From UCB3 sp964415605 (lineage in GTDB: Bacteria > Chloroflexota > Anaerolineae > Epilineales > Epilineaceae), in NCBI GenBank assembly GCA_964415605.1, contig CAYQBA010000032.1:1-30923 (forward strand): 30,923 nucleotides of DNA. The letters run 5' to 3'. Below the pieces are notes generated by a model. The model worked only from the letters and a program-made list of their open reading frames with translations. It had not been told where the DNA came from and made no database searches. This document shows positions 16,717 to 25,702 of the stretch, piece after piece. The position numbers and the translations under genes are program-made. How positions within the stretch are numbered: the first letter of the stretch is position 1; each line of letters opens with the position of its first letter.

Positions 16717-18480
16717 TCAGCCGCGACCCAGCGGGGCGGCCTTCAACCCGGCCGGCAGGTAGATCGCCGGCCGCGCGGGGGTCGTAGGGCTGGGGGGCGG
16801 AACGGTCACCGTCGCGACGGGCGGGGCGCCGGTCGAAGTTGCCGTCACCGTGGGGCCGCTGGTGGCCATTGCCGTCCGCGTCGCCGTCGGGCTGGCCGGG
16901 GTGGGCGGGGTCGTGTCGGCCGCGGTGCTGCGCGGCGGCCAGTACGCGTTGGTGTCGACCCCCCATTGCCCCCAGTCGGCCGCCGACGCGAGGCGGGTGT
17001 CGTAGGCCACCACCGCAACGGGCGCGTCCGACACCAGCGTGGCCGACTTGCCGGCCGCGCGCGCGTCGCGCGTCACGAGCCGCGTCGTGCCGGCCGGCAC
17101 GACGACCGCCGGCCCGGCCGACGGCTGCCCGCCGGCATCGTACGTCGTCGAGACGCTGGCCTCGGCCGCGCCCGGGTTGTGGATGGCCACGACGGTCTTG
17201 CCCTCGGCGGCGGCGCGCACGCGCGGCACCACGAAGCCGAGGCCGAGGTCGGCCGGGCCGAAGGCATTGTAGGCGGCGCTGGTGCGAGCCTCGCCGCCGT
17301 CGGACGCCGTCTCGACCACCGCCGCAAGCACGCGGCCGGTGGCCTCGATGAGCGCGCTGCCGTAGAAGCCGCGGTTGACGCCGCTGCCGCGCGGTGCGGC
17401 GGGGGCGTCGACGGTGCCTCGCTTGCGGGTGCCCAGGTCCACGAACGCCGCGCCGCGCGCGCCGATCTGGAACGAGCGGGCGTAGGTCTGGTTGGCGCCG
17501 CTCGGGCTGTCGGCCGCGCCGCGCAGCGTCAGCGTCACATCCACCGGCGTGCCCTCGCGGTTGTGAATGCCGATGAGCGAGTCGCCGAGCATGTTGGCCC
17601 GTACCAGCGGCAGGTACTGCACCGGGCCCGCCCGGCCGATCGCGCGTGCCTCGTATGCCGCCGCGCCCGTGCCGGTCATCTCGTCGTGCTCGGCCATCAC
17701 GGCCACGGGTGCCTCGGCGTGGAAGCGGACCGATCCGAGGAACCCGTCCGCCGCATTGTGCGGCAGGTCGCCGAAGCGGGCGACGTCGAATGCCAGGTCG
17801 TAGGCGGTGACACCGCCGGGCTCGAGGAAGACGTCGATGGACTTGAGCAGCGCGCCGCTCGCGTCGTCGAAGATCTCGAGCTTCACCTTGTTCTCCTCGT
17901 CGTCGGCGAGCGTTCCGGCATCCTGGACGTAAAGGTTGGTGGTGAACGACAGGACATCGCTGGCGACCAGCGGGAGCACGAGGTCGGTCCCGACGTCCGG
18001 CACGGCATAGGCTTCGGCGGCCCCGCTGTGCTCCCAGACCGTCCGGGCGACCACGCCGAGCGGCTGGCCGGAGCGAATGAGCGCGGCGTGGTTGCCGATG
18101 GTCAGGGCGGTCTCGGCGCCCAGCGCCACGAGGCCGACGCCGCGCGCGGCGACGCGCCGGCGCACGACCTCGCGGACGTCGAACGCCTTGAGCTCGACCT
18201 CGACGTCCGCCGTCTGCGGCCCGAGGTTGAGGAGCTCGATGGTGGAATAGCCGAAGCCCTCGATGCCCGCGGGGGAGAAGGCGGGCCGGGCGCCCTTGAC
18301 GCCGTTGGTTTGAAGGTTGGGCAGCAGGGCCGCCGGCGTGGCCTGCGCCGGCGCGCCGGCGACGGGCGCCGGCGCCAGGGGGCGCGACGGGAGGCCGGCG
18401 AGCGCCGCCGTGACGGCCAGCGCCGCGACGAGCCAGGCTCGGCGCGCGTGGGGAAGGCGAGAGCGGGGAGGGGCAAGCAT
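16717..18480 (-). CDS. Secreted protein with four related beta modules and a Thr/Pro-rich tail
   Basis: I do not recognise a named family. The 587-residue product has an N-terminal signal (ARRAWLVAALAVTAALAGL), then four successive modules of about 90-130 residues. Each opens with a strand of the type STIELLNLG, TTNLYVQDAG, SLIGIHNREG or VVAIHNPG and contains a D-x-SG-like or PAG turn; three close with PLV, PLV and PRV. They look like Ig-like/beta-sandwich repeats. Residues 522-572 are a Thr/Pro/Ala/Ser-rich linker, and the protein ends in AIYLPAGLKAAPLGRG. Such a linker followed by an aromatic-Leu-Pro tail recurs in secreted Chloroflexota proteins, from memory. AAGGAG lies 11 bases before the ATG. 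Role is probably surface-exposed and structural or adhesive, but this is inference. Confidence 0.8.
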   Translation of the reverse strand: MLAPPRSRLPHARRAWLVAALAVTAALAGLPSRPLAPAPVAGAPAQATPAALLPNLQTNGVKGARPAFSPAGIEGFGYSTIELLNLGPQTADVEVELKAFDVREVVRRRVAARGVGLVALGAETALTIGNHAALIRSGQPLGVVARTVWEHSGAAEAYAVPDVGTDLVLPLVASDVLSFTTNLYVQDAGTLADDEENKVKLEIFDDASGALLKSIDVFLEPGGVTAYDLAFDVARFGDLPHNAADGFLGSVRFHAEAPVAVMAEHDEMTGTGAAAYEARAIGRAGPVQYLPLVRANMLGDSLIGIHNREGTPVDVTLTLRGAADSPSGANQTYARSFQIGARGAAFVDLGTRKRGTVDAPAAPRGSGVNRGFYGSALIEATGRVLAAVVETASDGGEARTSAAYNAFGPADLGLGFVVPRVRAAAEGKTVVAIHNPGAAEASVSTTYDAGGQPSAGPAVVVPAGTTRLVTRDARAAGKSATLVSDAPVAVVAYDTRLASAADWGQWGVDTNAYWPPRSTAADTTPPTPASPTATRTAMATSGPTVTATSTGAPPVATVTVPPPSPTTPARPAIYLPAGLKAAPLGRG

Positions 18481-18567
18481 GCCGTGGTCATCTCCTTGGG
18501 TGGGGTCGGCGGAGCGCCGCGGGCGCGGCCGCGCCTTTGCGCGCGGCGCGCCGGCTGTGCTAACGTG

Positions 18568-18573
18568 ATTATA
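18568..18573 (-). promoter_or_regulatory. -10 box of the four-module secreted protein gene
   Basis: The minus strand reads a perfect TATAAT here, 88 bases before the ATG at 18480. The -35 region is not recognisable. Confidence 0.4.
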
Positions 18574-18670
18574 CGGACCCGGTCACCGCGAATGATGGCA
18601 GTGGCACGCCGCTTCGACGTTGGCGTCCACCCACCGGGACTCCGGAATTCGGACTGCAAGGACGAGGGCC

Positions 18671-21262
18671 GTGACCAAGCTTGTGATCGTCGAGTCACCG
18701 ACGAAGGCGCGCACGATACGCGGGTTCCTACCCGACGACTACGTGGTGATGGCCAGCATGGGCCATATCCGCGACCTGCCGTCGTCGGCCGCCGAGATCC
18801 CCAAGGGCGTGCGCGGAGAGGCGTGGAGCCGACTGGGCGTCAACGTCGAGGACGGCTTCGTGCCGCTCTACGTGCTCTCGGCCAAGCGCAAGGATACGCT
18901 GAAGGGCCTCAAGGATGCGCTGGCCAAGGCCGACGAGCTGATCATCGCGACCGACGAGGACCGCGAGGGCGAGAGCATCGGCTGGCACCTGGTGGAGGTG
19001 CTCCGGCCCAAGGTGCCGGTCAAGCGCATGGTGTTCCACGAGATCACGCGCGACGCGATCCGCCAGGCCATGCGCGAGACGCGGGCCATCGACGAGCACC
19101 TCGTGCGTGCGCAGGAGACGCGCCGGATCCTCGACCGGCTGGTGGGCTACACGTTGTCGCCGCTCTTGTGGAAGAAGATCGCCCCCAAGCTCTCGGCCGG
19201 GCGCGTGCAGAGCGTGGCGGTCCGGCTGCTCGTCGAGCGCGAGCGCGAGCGGCATGCGTTCGTGAAGGGCACGTACTGGGACCTGACGGCCGAGCTGGCG
19301 AAGCGGCCGGATGGACCCGACCAGCGCTTCAAGGCCACGTTGGTGCAGGTCGGCGACCGGCGCGTGGCCACGGGCAAGGACTTCAACGCCGACACCGGCA
19401 CGGTGACGGGCGAGCGCGACGTCCTGCTGTTGGACGGCGCGCAGGCCGAGGCGCTGCGCGCCCGACTCGCGGCGGCGGCGTGGCGGGTGGCGTCGGTGGA
19501 GGCCAAGGAGTCGCTGCGGCGGCCCTACCCGCCGTTCACCACGAGCACGCTCCAGCAGGAGGCCGGCCGCAAGCTGCGCTTCGGCGCGGGCGAGACGATG
19601 CAAATCGCCCAGTCGCTGTACGAGAACGGCTTCATCACCTATCACCGCACCGACTCGTTTCACCTGTCGGACGAGGCGGTGGAGGGGACGCGCCGGCGTG
19701 TGACGGAGCAGTACGGCGCCGAGTACCTCAGCCCGCAGCCGCGGCAGTTCAAGACGAAGTCACGCACCGCGCAGGAAGCGCACGAGGCCATTCGCCCGGC
19801 CGGCGGCGGCATGCGCCCGGTGGCCGAGCTGCCGCTCTCCGGCCGCGACGCGGCGTTGTATGACCTGATCTGGAAGCGCACCATGGCCACGCAGATGGCC
19901 GACGCGCGCGTTGAGATGATGACGGTGCACGTGGCGGCCGAAGACGCGCTCTTCCGCGCCACGGGCCGGCGGGTGCTCTTCCCGGGCTTCTTCCGGGCTT
20001 ACGTCGAGGGCTCCGACGACCCGGACGCGGCCATCGAGGACCGCGACGCACCGCTGCCGCCCCTGGCCGAGCGTGAGCCGCTGGACCTGCGCGACCTCGG
20101 CGCGGTGGCGCACGAGACCAAGCCGCCGGCGCGCTTCACCGAGGCGTCGCTGATCAAGGCCCTCGAGGCCAACGGTGTCGGGCGGCCAAGCACGTACGCC
20201 ACGATCATCGGCACCATCCAGGACCGCGGCTACGTACGCAAGCAAAGCGGCACGCTCGTCCCGACGTTCACCGCGTTTGCGGTGACGGGGCTCCTCGAAT
20301 CGGATTTCGAGCAGCTCGTGGACGTGGGCTTCACGGCGAACATGGAGGAAGACCTGGATCGGATCGCCAACGGCGATGTCGAGTGGCGGGGCTACCTCGA
20401 TCGCTTCTATCACGGCGAGTCGGGTCTATCCACCCAGGTCGACCTGGCCACGTCGACGGTGGACCCGCGGCGGGCCAGCACGGTCGACCTCGGCGCGGTG
20501 AAGGTTCGGATCGGGCGCTTCGGGCCGTTCGTCGAGCTGGGCGAGGGTGACACGCGCGCCACCGTGGCGCTGCCGGAAGATCTGGCGCCGGCGGACCTGA
20601 CGCCCGAGGTGCTCGGCGAGCTGGCGGATCGCGGCCACGGCGGCCCGGCGGCGCTGGGCCACGATCCGGCCACGGGCGAGCCGGTGTACCTCAAGGACGG
20701 ACCCTACGGCCCCTACGTCCAGCGGGGCGACGACGACGGCAAGGACGGCAAGACCAAGCCGGCGCGGGTCAGCCTGCCCAAGGAACGGCGGCCGGAGGAC
20801 GTGGACCTGCCGATGGCGCTGGCGCTCCTCTCGCTCCCGCGGGTGCTCGGCAAACACCCTGAGTCGGGCGACGAGGTCAAGGCCGGGATCGGCCGGTTCG
20901 GGCCGTACGTCGTGGTCGGCAAGACGTTTGCCAGCCTCAAGAAGGGCGAGGACGTGTTGACCGTGGGCCTGGACCGCGCGCTCGAGTTGCTCGAGGAGAA
21001 GTCGTCCCGCGGCAGCCGCGGGCGGGCGCGGACGGTGGCCAACGCGCTGAAGAACCTCGGGCCGCATCCCGACGACGGCGAGCCGGTGGCGATCCTCGAC
21101 GGCCGCTACGGGCCGTACGTCAAGCACGGCAAGACGAACGCGTCGCTGCCCAAGGACGCCGACTGGGAGTCGTACACGCTGGCGGACGCGCTGCGGCTGC
21201 TGGCCACGAAGTCCGGGCGCGGGGGACCGATCAAGCGCACGCGGATGGCCGCTGGCGGATGA
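18671..21262 (+). CDS. topA: DNA topoisomerase I (type IA)
   Basis: TopA relaxes negative supercoils through a transient 5'-phosphotyrosine. The 863-residue protein has the TOPRIM start KLVIVESPTKARTI with the catalytic Glu, the DEDREGE acidic motif, LSAGRVQSVAVRL and the active-site GFITYHRTDS with Tyr324. The C-terminus carries four copies of a repeat centred on G-x-[FY]GP[FY]V (RFGPFVEL, PYGPYVQRG, RFGPYVVVG, RYGPYVKHG) in place of tetracysteine zinc ribbons, as in actinobacterial and Chloroflexota enzymes. I chose the GTG at 18671, right at the conserved N-terminus and preceded by AAGGACGAGGG; the upstream TTG at 18620 would add 17 atypical residues. It is a single-gene unit with a strong terminator. 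Confidence 0.97.
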   Translation: MTKLVIVESPTKARTIRGFLPDDYVVMASMGHIRDLPSSAAEIPKGVRGEAWSRLGVNVEDGFVPLYVLSAKRKDTLKGLKDALAKADELIIATDEDREGESIGWHLVEVLRPKVPVKRMVFHEITRDAIRQAMRETRAIDEHLVRAQETRRILDRLVGYTLSPLLWKKIAPKLSAGRVQSVAVRLLVERERERHAFVKGTYWDLTAELAKRPDGPDQRFKATLVQVGDRRVATGKDFNADTGTVTGERDVLLLDGAQAEALRARLAAAAWRVASVEAKESLRRPYPPFTTSTLQQEAGRKLRFGAGETMQIAQSLYENGFITYHRTDSFHLSDEAVEGTRRRVTEQYGAEYLSPQPRQFKTKSRTAQEAHEAIRPAGGGMRPVAELPLSGRDAALYDLIWKRTMATQMADARVEMMTVHVAAEDALFRATGRRVLFPGFFRAYVEGSDDPDAAIEDRDAPLPPLAEREPLDLRDLGAVAHETKPPARFTEASLIKALEANGVGRPSTYATIIGTIQDRGYVRKQSGTLVPTFTAFAVTGLLESDFEQLVDVGFTANMEEDLDRIANGDVEWRGYLDRFYHGESGLSTQVDLATSTVDPRRASTVDLGAVKVRIGRFGPFVELGEGDTRATVALPEDLAPADLTPEVLGELADRGHGGPAALGHDPATGEPVYLKDGPYGPYVQRGDDDGKDGKTKPARVSLPKERRPEDVDLPMALALLSLPRVLGKHPESGDEVKAGIGRFGPYVVVGKTFASLKKGEDVLTVGLDRALELLEEKSSRGSRGRARTVANALKNLGPHPDDGEPVAILDGRYGPYVKHGKTNASLPKDADWESYTLADALRLLATKSGRGGPIKRTRMAAGG

Positions 21263-21581
21263 CGCGCGGCACGGCGGCGAGCGGAGACGGCGAGCGGGCG
21301 GTGCCGGATGGCGCCGCCCGCTCTTTGCATCGTCCGTTCAACGACGACCGTTCAACGCTGGCGGGGATGATGATGGGAAACAGTCTAGCACAAATGTTCT
21401 GACCCGCCAAGCGTGAACTTCGGCGGGCGCGGATGGTGGCCGACGATGGGCGGGCGGCTTGCGGACGAAGATGCCAACGCATATGCTTGCGCGGCGTTGA
21501 AATCATGGGGCGCGCGCGACCTGCGCGTGCCCTGCACCTACGTGCGATTGGGCCGCTCGGGCAGATATCCAAGGACGGGGC
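21263..21581. other. 319-base gap between topA and the CorC-family gene
   Basis: It holds the topA terminator, then a less GC-rich section (about 21324-21415) with a LexA-box-like sequence at 21388-21399, then ordinary GC-rich sequence leading to the ribosome binding site AAGGA (21570-21574) of the next gene. No gene or RNA is recognisable here. Confidence 0.6.
21292..21326 (+). terminator. Intrinsic terminator of topA
   Basis: GAGCGGGCGGTGCC (21292-21305) pairs with GGCGCCGCCCGCTC (21310-21323), a 14-bp stem with one G-U pair and a GGAT loop, followed by TTT. It starts 30 bases after the topA stop. Confidence 0.8.
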
Positions 21582-22901
21582 ATGGACGGCACGCTGGCCG
21601 TGGAAGGGATCTTCATCCTGGCGCTCGTGGTCGCCAACGGGCTGCTCGCGCTGGCGGAGATCGCGGTGGTCTCGGCCCGCAAGGTGCGCCTGAAGCAGGC
21701 GGCGGACGCCGGGCGGCCGGGGGCACGGACCGCCCTGGCGCTGGCTGAGGACCCGGGGCGGTTCCTCTCGACGGTCCAGGTCGGCATCACGCTGGTGGGG
21801 ATCCTGGCGGGCGTGTTCGGTGGCGCCACGCTGACCGAGCGGCTTGCCGACGGGGTCGCGCGCTCACCGGCGCTGGCGCCGTACGCCGACGCGCTGGCGC
21901 TGGGGGCGGTGGTCGCGGGCATCACGTACCTCTCACTGGTGCTCGGCGAGCTCGTGCCAAAGCGGCTGGGCCTGGCCCACGCCGAGGCCGTGGCCGTGGC
22001 CGCGGCGCCGTGGCTCGAGCGGCTGTCGCGGCTGGCGGCGCCGCTGGTCTGGCTGCTGGACGTGTCGACCGAAGCGGTGTTGAAGGTGATCCCGGCGCGC
22101 GCCTCGGAGCAACCCGAGGTCACCGACGAGGACGTGGCGCTGCTCATCGAGCAGGGCCGGCAGATCGGGGTGTTCGAGTCGATCGAGAAGGAGATGATCG
22201 ACCGGCTCTTTCGGCTGAGCGACCGGCGGGTCAGCGCGCTCCTGACGCCTCGGGTGGATGTCGAGTGGATCGACCTCGAGGCGTCGGACGACGAGATCCG
22301 GCACACGATCGCCGAGAGCGGGCATGGCCACCTGCCGGTTGCGCGCGGCGGCCTCGACGACATCGTGGGCGTCGTCAACGCTCGGGCCTTGCTCAACCAG
22401 CTCCTGCGCGGCGAGCCGGTGGACGTGGCGGGGGCCATGTCGCCCCCGCTCCTGGTGCCGGAGCTGCTGCCGGCCCTGGAGCTGCTCGAGCGCTTCCGCA
22501 GCGCCCGCACGGACATGGCCATCGTCATCGACGAGTACGGGGGCGCGGCAGGGGTGGTCACGCTGACGGATGTCCTCGAGGCCATCGCGGGCGACTTCGG
22601 GCCGGGACTGACGGAGGGCGACGACGGCGAGGCCATCGTGACCCGCGAAGACGGGAGCTGGCTGGTGGACGGTCAGATCGCGCTGGACGACCTCGAGGCG
22701 CGGCTCGGCTTGCGCGACGGGCTGCCGGGCGCGGACGAACGGGGCTACCACACGCTGGCGGGCTTCGTCATCTCGGAGCTGGGGCGCATCCCGGCCGTCG
22801 GCGACGCGTTCGTGCGCGCGCGGTGGCGCTACGAGGTGGTGGACATGGACGGTCCGCGGGTCGACCGGGTGCTGGTGCAGCCGGCCCGCGGGGGGGATTG
22901 A
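21582..22901 (+). CDS. CNNM/DUF21-CBS-CorC family membrane protein (hemolysin-like)
   Basis: The 439-residue product has the HlyC/CorC (TlyC, CNNM) layout. The N-terminal DUF21 membrane domain (about 1-150) has helices near 9-30, 61-81 and 103-122 and the conserved GELVPKRLGL segment. Then come EVTDEDVALLIEQGRQIGVFESIEKEMIDRLFRLSDRRVSALLTPR, a CBS pair (about 215-340) with DIVGVVNARALL and MAIVIDEYGGAAGVVTLTDVLEAI, and a C-terminal CorC/transporter-associated domain (about 350-435; DGSWLVDGQIALDDL, YHTLAGFVISELGRIP). Family members are linked to Mg/Co export or resistance; the old hemolysin name is not a proven activity. AAGGACGGGG precedes the ATG. It seems to be a single-gene unit; the next gene is convergent. 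Confidence 0.95.
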   Translation: MDGTLAVEGIFILALVVANGLLALAEIAVVSARKVRLKQAADAGRPGARTALALAEDPGRFLSTVQVGITLVGILAGVFGGATLTERLADGVARSPALAPYADALALGAVVAGITYLSLVLGELVPKRLGLAHAEAVAVAAAPWLERLSRLAAPLVWLLDVSTEAVLKVIPARASEQPEVTDEDVALLIEQGRQIGVFESIEKEMIDRLFRLSDRRVSALLTPRVDVEWIDLEASDDEIRHTIAESGHGHLPVARGGLDDIVGVVNARALLNQLLRGEPVDVAGAMSPPLLVPELLPALELLERFRSARTDMAIVIDEYGGAAGVVTLTDVLEAIAGDFGPGLTEGDDGEAIVTREDGSWLVDGQIALDDLEARLGLRDGLPGADERGYHTLAGFVISELGRIPAVGDAFVRARWRYEVVDMDGPRVDRVLVQPARGGD

Positions 22902-22952
22902 CGATGGGCGCGGTGCCGTCGGGCGGCGGCTGCGCGGCCCAGCCCCGGTGCC

Positions 22953-23644
22953 CTACATCGTCCGATCCGCGTCGTTGCACGCCCGCTGGGACTGCCCGGT
23001 GCCGCGAACGTGGAACCAGCTCGCGGCGGCCGCACTCCCGCGATGGAACACCAGCCGCAGGTCGTCGGCGGCGGGGGCCTCGAAGGCCAGCCAGCCCTCG
23101 AGACGGCCGGGGGCAGTGAGCTGACCGCCGAGGGCGGGTTCAGGCACGGCGATGCCGGCGATCGCGGCGGGGTAGAGGCGGCCACCGGCATGCAGCGAGA
23201 ACAGCGATGGCTCGATCCGGGTGAACGCGGGGTCTCGGCTTACCTCGAGCGCGATCCGCACGCGGACGAGGTAGAAGCGCAGGCCGGGGGCCGGTGATCG
23301 GGGTCGATCTCGGCCAGGGCGGCCAGTGCGCGCCGGCCGGCACGGATCTCGTGGATGCCGACGGTGGCGCGGCCGCCGTCGGCGGTGGTGAGGACGAGAT
23401 CGTGCCCCAGCGGCAGCGGGCGCGCCTCGGTGGCGTCGGGCGCCTCCATGGCCGCCAGCGCGGCGGGAACCAGCGGCGGCGCGGCATCCGGGGATGCCGG
23501 GATGGCCGCGATATCCCCGGCCGGCGAGGCCGGTGGGGCGTCCGTGGTCTGGCTGGACGGTGCGGCGGGCGGGACGTCGATCGGCGGCAGGCTGGCGCAT
23601 CCGGAGAGCCCCAGCAGGGCGAGCAGACAATGACCGCGGCGCAA
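22953..23644 (-). pseudogene. DUF4352-like lipoprotein gene split by an apparent one-base frameshift
   Basis: The first frame (TTG at 23644) encodes a lipoprotein signal ending at Cys16 (LLALLGLSGC), a Pro/Ala-rich linker and the first strands of a beta domain, up to LAALAEIDPDHRPP. The fold then continues in another frame with GLRFYLVRVRIALEVS, FSLHAGGRLYP and LEGWLAFEAPAADDLRLVF, to TAG at 22955-22953. The pattern (name of the dGr-x-Y type, a pG-x-x-x-G-x-x-x-F strand) resembles DUF4352 extracellular immunoglobulin-like domains. One extra base in the G5 run at 23286-23290 (C5 in the coding sense) would give one 230-residue open frame. The TTG has GAGGAG 8 bases upstream. Whether the break is a sequencing error, a real mutation or recoding cannot be decided here. 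Confidence 0.7.
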
Positions 23645-23761
23645 GCGGTACGCTCCTCATCGATCAGTTGATCATGACAACGCAATGTTACATGACGCCG
23701 GTTCCGCGGCAAGCGTGACCGTGCGCGAGATGGCCGCGTGGTGGCACGCGCGGACGGCGCG

Positions 23762-23802
23762 CTGACCCCCTCCACCGAGCCAGTCCCAGTGGAGGGGGTC
23801 AG
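23762..23802. terminator. 14-bp perfect hairpin downstream of the kelch protein gene
   Basis: CTGACCCCCTCCAC (23762-23775) and GTGGAGGGGGTCAG (23789-23802) pair perfectly around a 13-base loop. It lies 79 bases past the stop of the minus-strand kelch gene. No T-run. Confidence 0.6.
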
Positions 23803-23880
23803 GGGGAGAGCCGAGAAAGCAGTCCGGTGGAAGGGGGCCGGGGCGCGGCTGTCGATCCGCCGGCGCCCCGGCCGCTCAGA

Positions 23881-25518
23881 TCACGGGCAGCCGCACTTGT
23901 ACACCACGCTGTTGAACAGCGGGTGATACGGGCCCGCGGGGTTCTGCAGGCCCAGCCGGCCGCGCTTGGGATTGTTGGGGCTGGCAGGCAGGTTGGGGTT
24001 GCAGAGCTGGTCGTAGCCCTGCACGCTGGCCGGGTTGGCCACCGCGGCGTCGATGGCCGCGCGCGGCACGAGCTTGTCGAGGTTCGGGCACACCGAAGGC
24101 GCCACAGGGCCGGGCGGGGTGGGCACGGCGGTGGGCACCTTGGTCGGACCGCCGCCCGGCGTCGGCGTGGTGGGCTGCGGGCCGGGCGAGGTCGGCGTCG
24201 GCACGGACGCGAACGGCGCGTACGGGTCGAGCCCGCTGCACGCCTCGCCGGTCACGCCGGGGTAGATCGCCCACACGTCGGACAGCTCGGTGAGGTCGGT
24301 CTTGCCGCGGCCGGCCATGACGAACACGCGGTTCTGCTTCCAGTCGAACACGCTCGGGATGATGCTGCGGCCCTCGATGCCGGCGAGGTTGTCCTTGGCC
24401 AGGCGCTCCCACGTGAGGGGGGTGGCGGCGGCGCCGAGGTTGGTCAGGTCGACGCGCCACATGCCGGCGGAGCTCGCGGCGCCGTCGGGCACGCGCGGGT
24501 CGGCCCGGCCGGCCCAGGTGTAGAAGTGCTTGGTGGCGCCGTTGTACGCGCACGCCATGTCGTAGCGCGCGCCGTAGTCGTTCTGGTTGGCGAAGCGGCT
24601 GGTGATGTTGGTCCACGTGCCGGCGTTGCCACCCTTGGTGAAGTCCAGCCACCACACTTCGTTGAACGCGGTGCCGGCGGCGCCGCCCTGGCGGCCGCCG
24701 ACGACGATGATGCCGTCGACGCCGGTGTTCTTGTCGGCGACGTAGGCGGCGCACGACCCGAAGCGGCGCGCGGGGATGCTGCCGCCGGGGCTCATCGAGC
24801 GCACGTTCCACTTCATGCCGGCAGGGGTGGCGCTGTAGACCTCGTCGATCGACGCCTGGTCGTTGGTGTCGTCGAAGGTGCCGTGGCCGAACACGACGCG
24901 GCCGCGGCCGGCGTCGAGGACAGCCCACAGGCGGGTCAGGCGGCCGGCCTTGGAGGCGAGCTCGGCGGGCACGCTGCTGACGTTGAGGGCATCCTGGGTC
25001 CACTTGACGCCGGTGCGGTCGGCGGTGGCGCCGATGTCGAGGATGCGCACGTCACCGCCGTTGCCGTCGATGTTGCCGTTGTCGCAGCCGTCGGCGCCGA
25101 GCACGGACGCCCACTTGCCGCCGCCGGCGTGCAGGCTGAACATCTCGCGGCAGCCCTTGCCCTGCTCGCGGATGTAGCCGACGCCGCCGCCGTACATGAC
25201 GGTGCTCCACTTGGCGGTCTCGGCGCCGAGCTTGATCGCGTACAGGTCGTAATGGGTGAAGTACTTGTCCTGGGCCTGCTTGTCGGCGCCGCCGGCGAAG
25301 GTGAGCACGCCGGTGTCGGCGTTGTAGCCGCCGAAGCCGCCGTAGACGGCCTGGGGCAGGTCTTGCAGCTTGACGTAGCAGGCGTTGTCGGCCTGGATGC
25401 GCTGCACGGCGGCCGGCGCGGCCTGTGCGGCCGGCATCGGGAGGGTAGCGGTGAGCGTGACGAGCACGGCTGCCCTCCCGATGCCGATGCACAGGCCGCG
25501 GATCGGATCATGGTTCAT
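23881..25518 (-). CDS. Secreted kelch-repeat protein with a cysteine-containing C-terminal domain
   Basis: The 545-residue product has a signal peptide (GRAAVLVTLTATLPMPAAQA), then repeats of the kelch beta-propeller type: YGGFGGYNADTGVLTFAGG, RLWAVLDAGRGRVVFGHGT, VDGIIVVGGRQGG...FNEVWWLDF, YNGATKHFYTWAGR...MWRVDL and WKQNRVFVMAGRG...LSDVWAIY. A Thr/Pro-rich linker follows (about 440-476). The last 69 residues (477-545) form a separate domain with Cys477, Cys506, Cys542 and Cys544, ending in YKCGCP, that I cannot name. Kelch propellers bind partners or sugars; galactose-oxidase-like catalytic residues are not apparent. AGGGGGGA stands 9 bases before the ATG. Extracellular location is well supported; function is unknown. 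Confidence 0.85.
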   Translation of the reverse strand: MNHDPIRGLCIGIGRAAVLVTLTATLPMPAAQAAPAAVQRIQADNACYVKLQDLPQAVYGGFGGYNADTGVLTFAGGADKQAQDKYFTHYDLYAIKLGAETAKWSTVMYGGGVGYIREQGKGCREMFSLHAGGGKWASVLGADGCDNGNIDGNGGDVRILDIGATADRTGVKWTQDALNVSSVPAELASKAGRLTRLWAVLDAGRGRVVFGHGTFDDTNDQASIDEVYSATPAGMKWNVRSMSPGGSIPARRFGSCAAYVADKNTGVDGIIVVGGRQGGAAGTAFNEVWWLDFTKGGNAGTWTNITSRFANQNDYGARYDMACAYNGATKHFYTWAGRADPRVPDGAASSAGMWRVDLTNLGAAATPLTWERLAKDNLAGIEGRSIIPSVFDWKQNRVFVMAGRGKTDLTELSDVWAIYPGVTGEACSGLDPYAPFASVPTPTSPGPQPTTPTPGGGPTKVPTAVPTPPGPVAPSVCPNLDKLVPRAAIDAAVANPASVQGYDQLCNPNLPASPNNPKRGRLGLQNPAGPYHPLFNSVVYKCGCP

Positions 25519-25702
25519 GGTGTGGTTCCCCCCTTGGTAGATGAAACGAATTTAACAATGCAAACCCCATTATGAGTCCCGGTTGTTCGGCTTCGGTCAG
25601 ATGGGGGTCCGGGGTCGGTTCGACCGTGGCGGGGCGCGGCGTTGGGCCGGCCCCGCGCGTATGATGTCGGCCAGGCGGCTGGCGGAACCAGGGAGGCATG
25701 GC

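Noticed and set aside
18620..18670. TTG start for topA
   Set aside because: Conserved TopA sequence begins at the GTG at 18671, which has a plausible ribosome binding site.
16315..19863. 1182-codon plus-strand frame
   Set aside because: It runs antisense through the secreted four-module gene and out of frame through topA; its sequence is Arg/Ala/Gly-rich shadow translation.
23286..23290. Programmed -1 frameshifting at the G5/C5 run
   Set aside because: No typical slippery heptamer or downstream pseudoknot is evident; a simple indel is a sufficient explanation.
23662..23673. Palindrome GATCAGTTGATC upstream of the split lipoprotein gene
   Set aside because: It could be an operator, but a 12-base palindrome with no second copy or known regulator is too weak to annotate.
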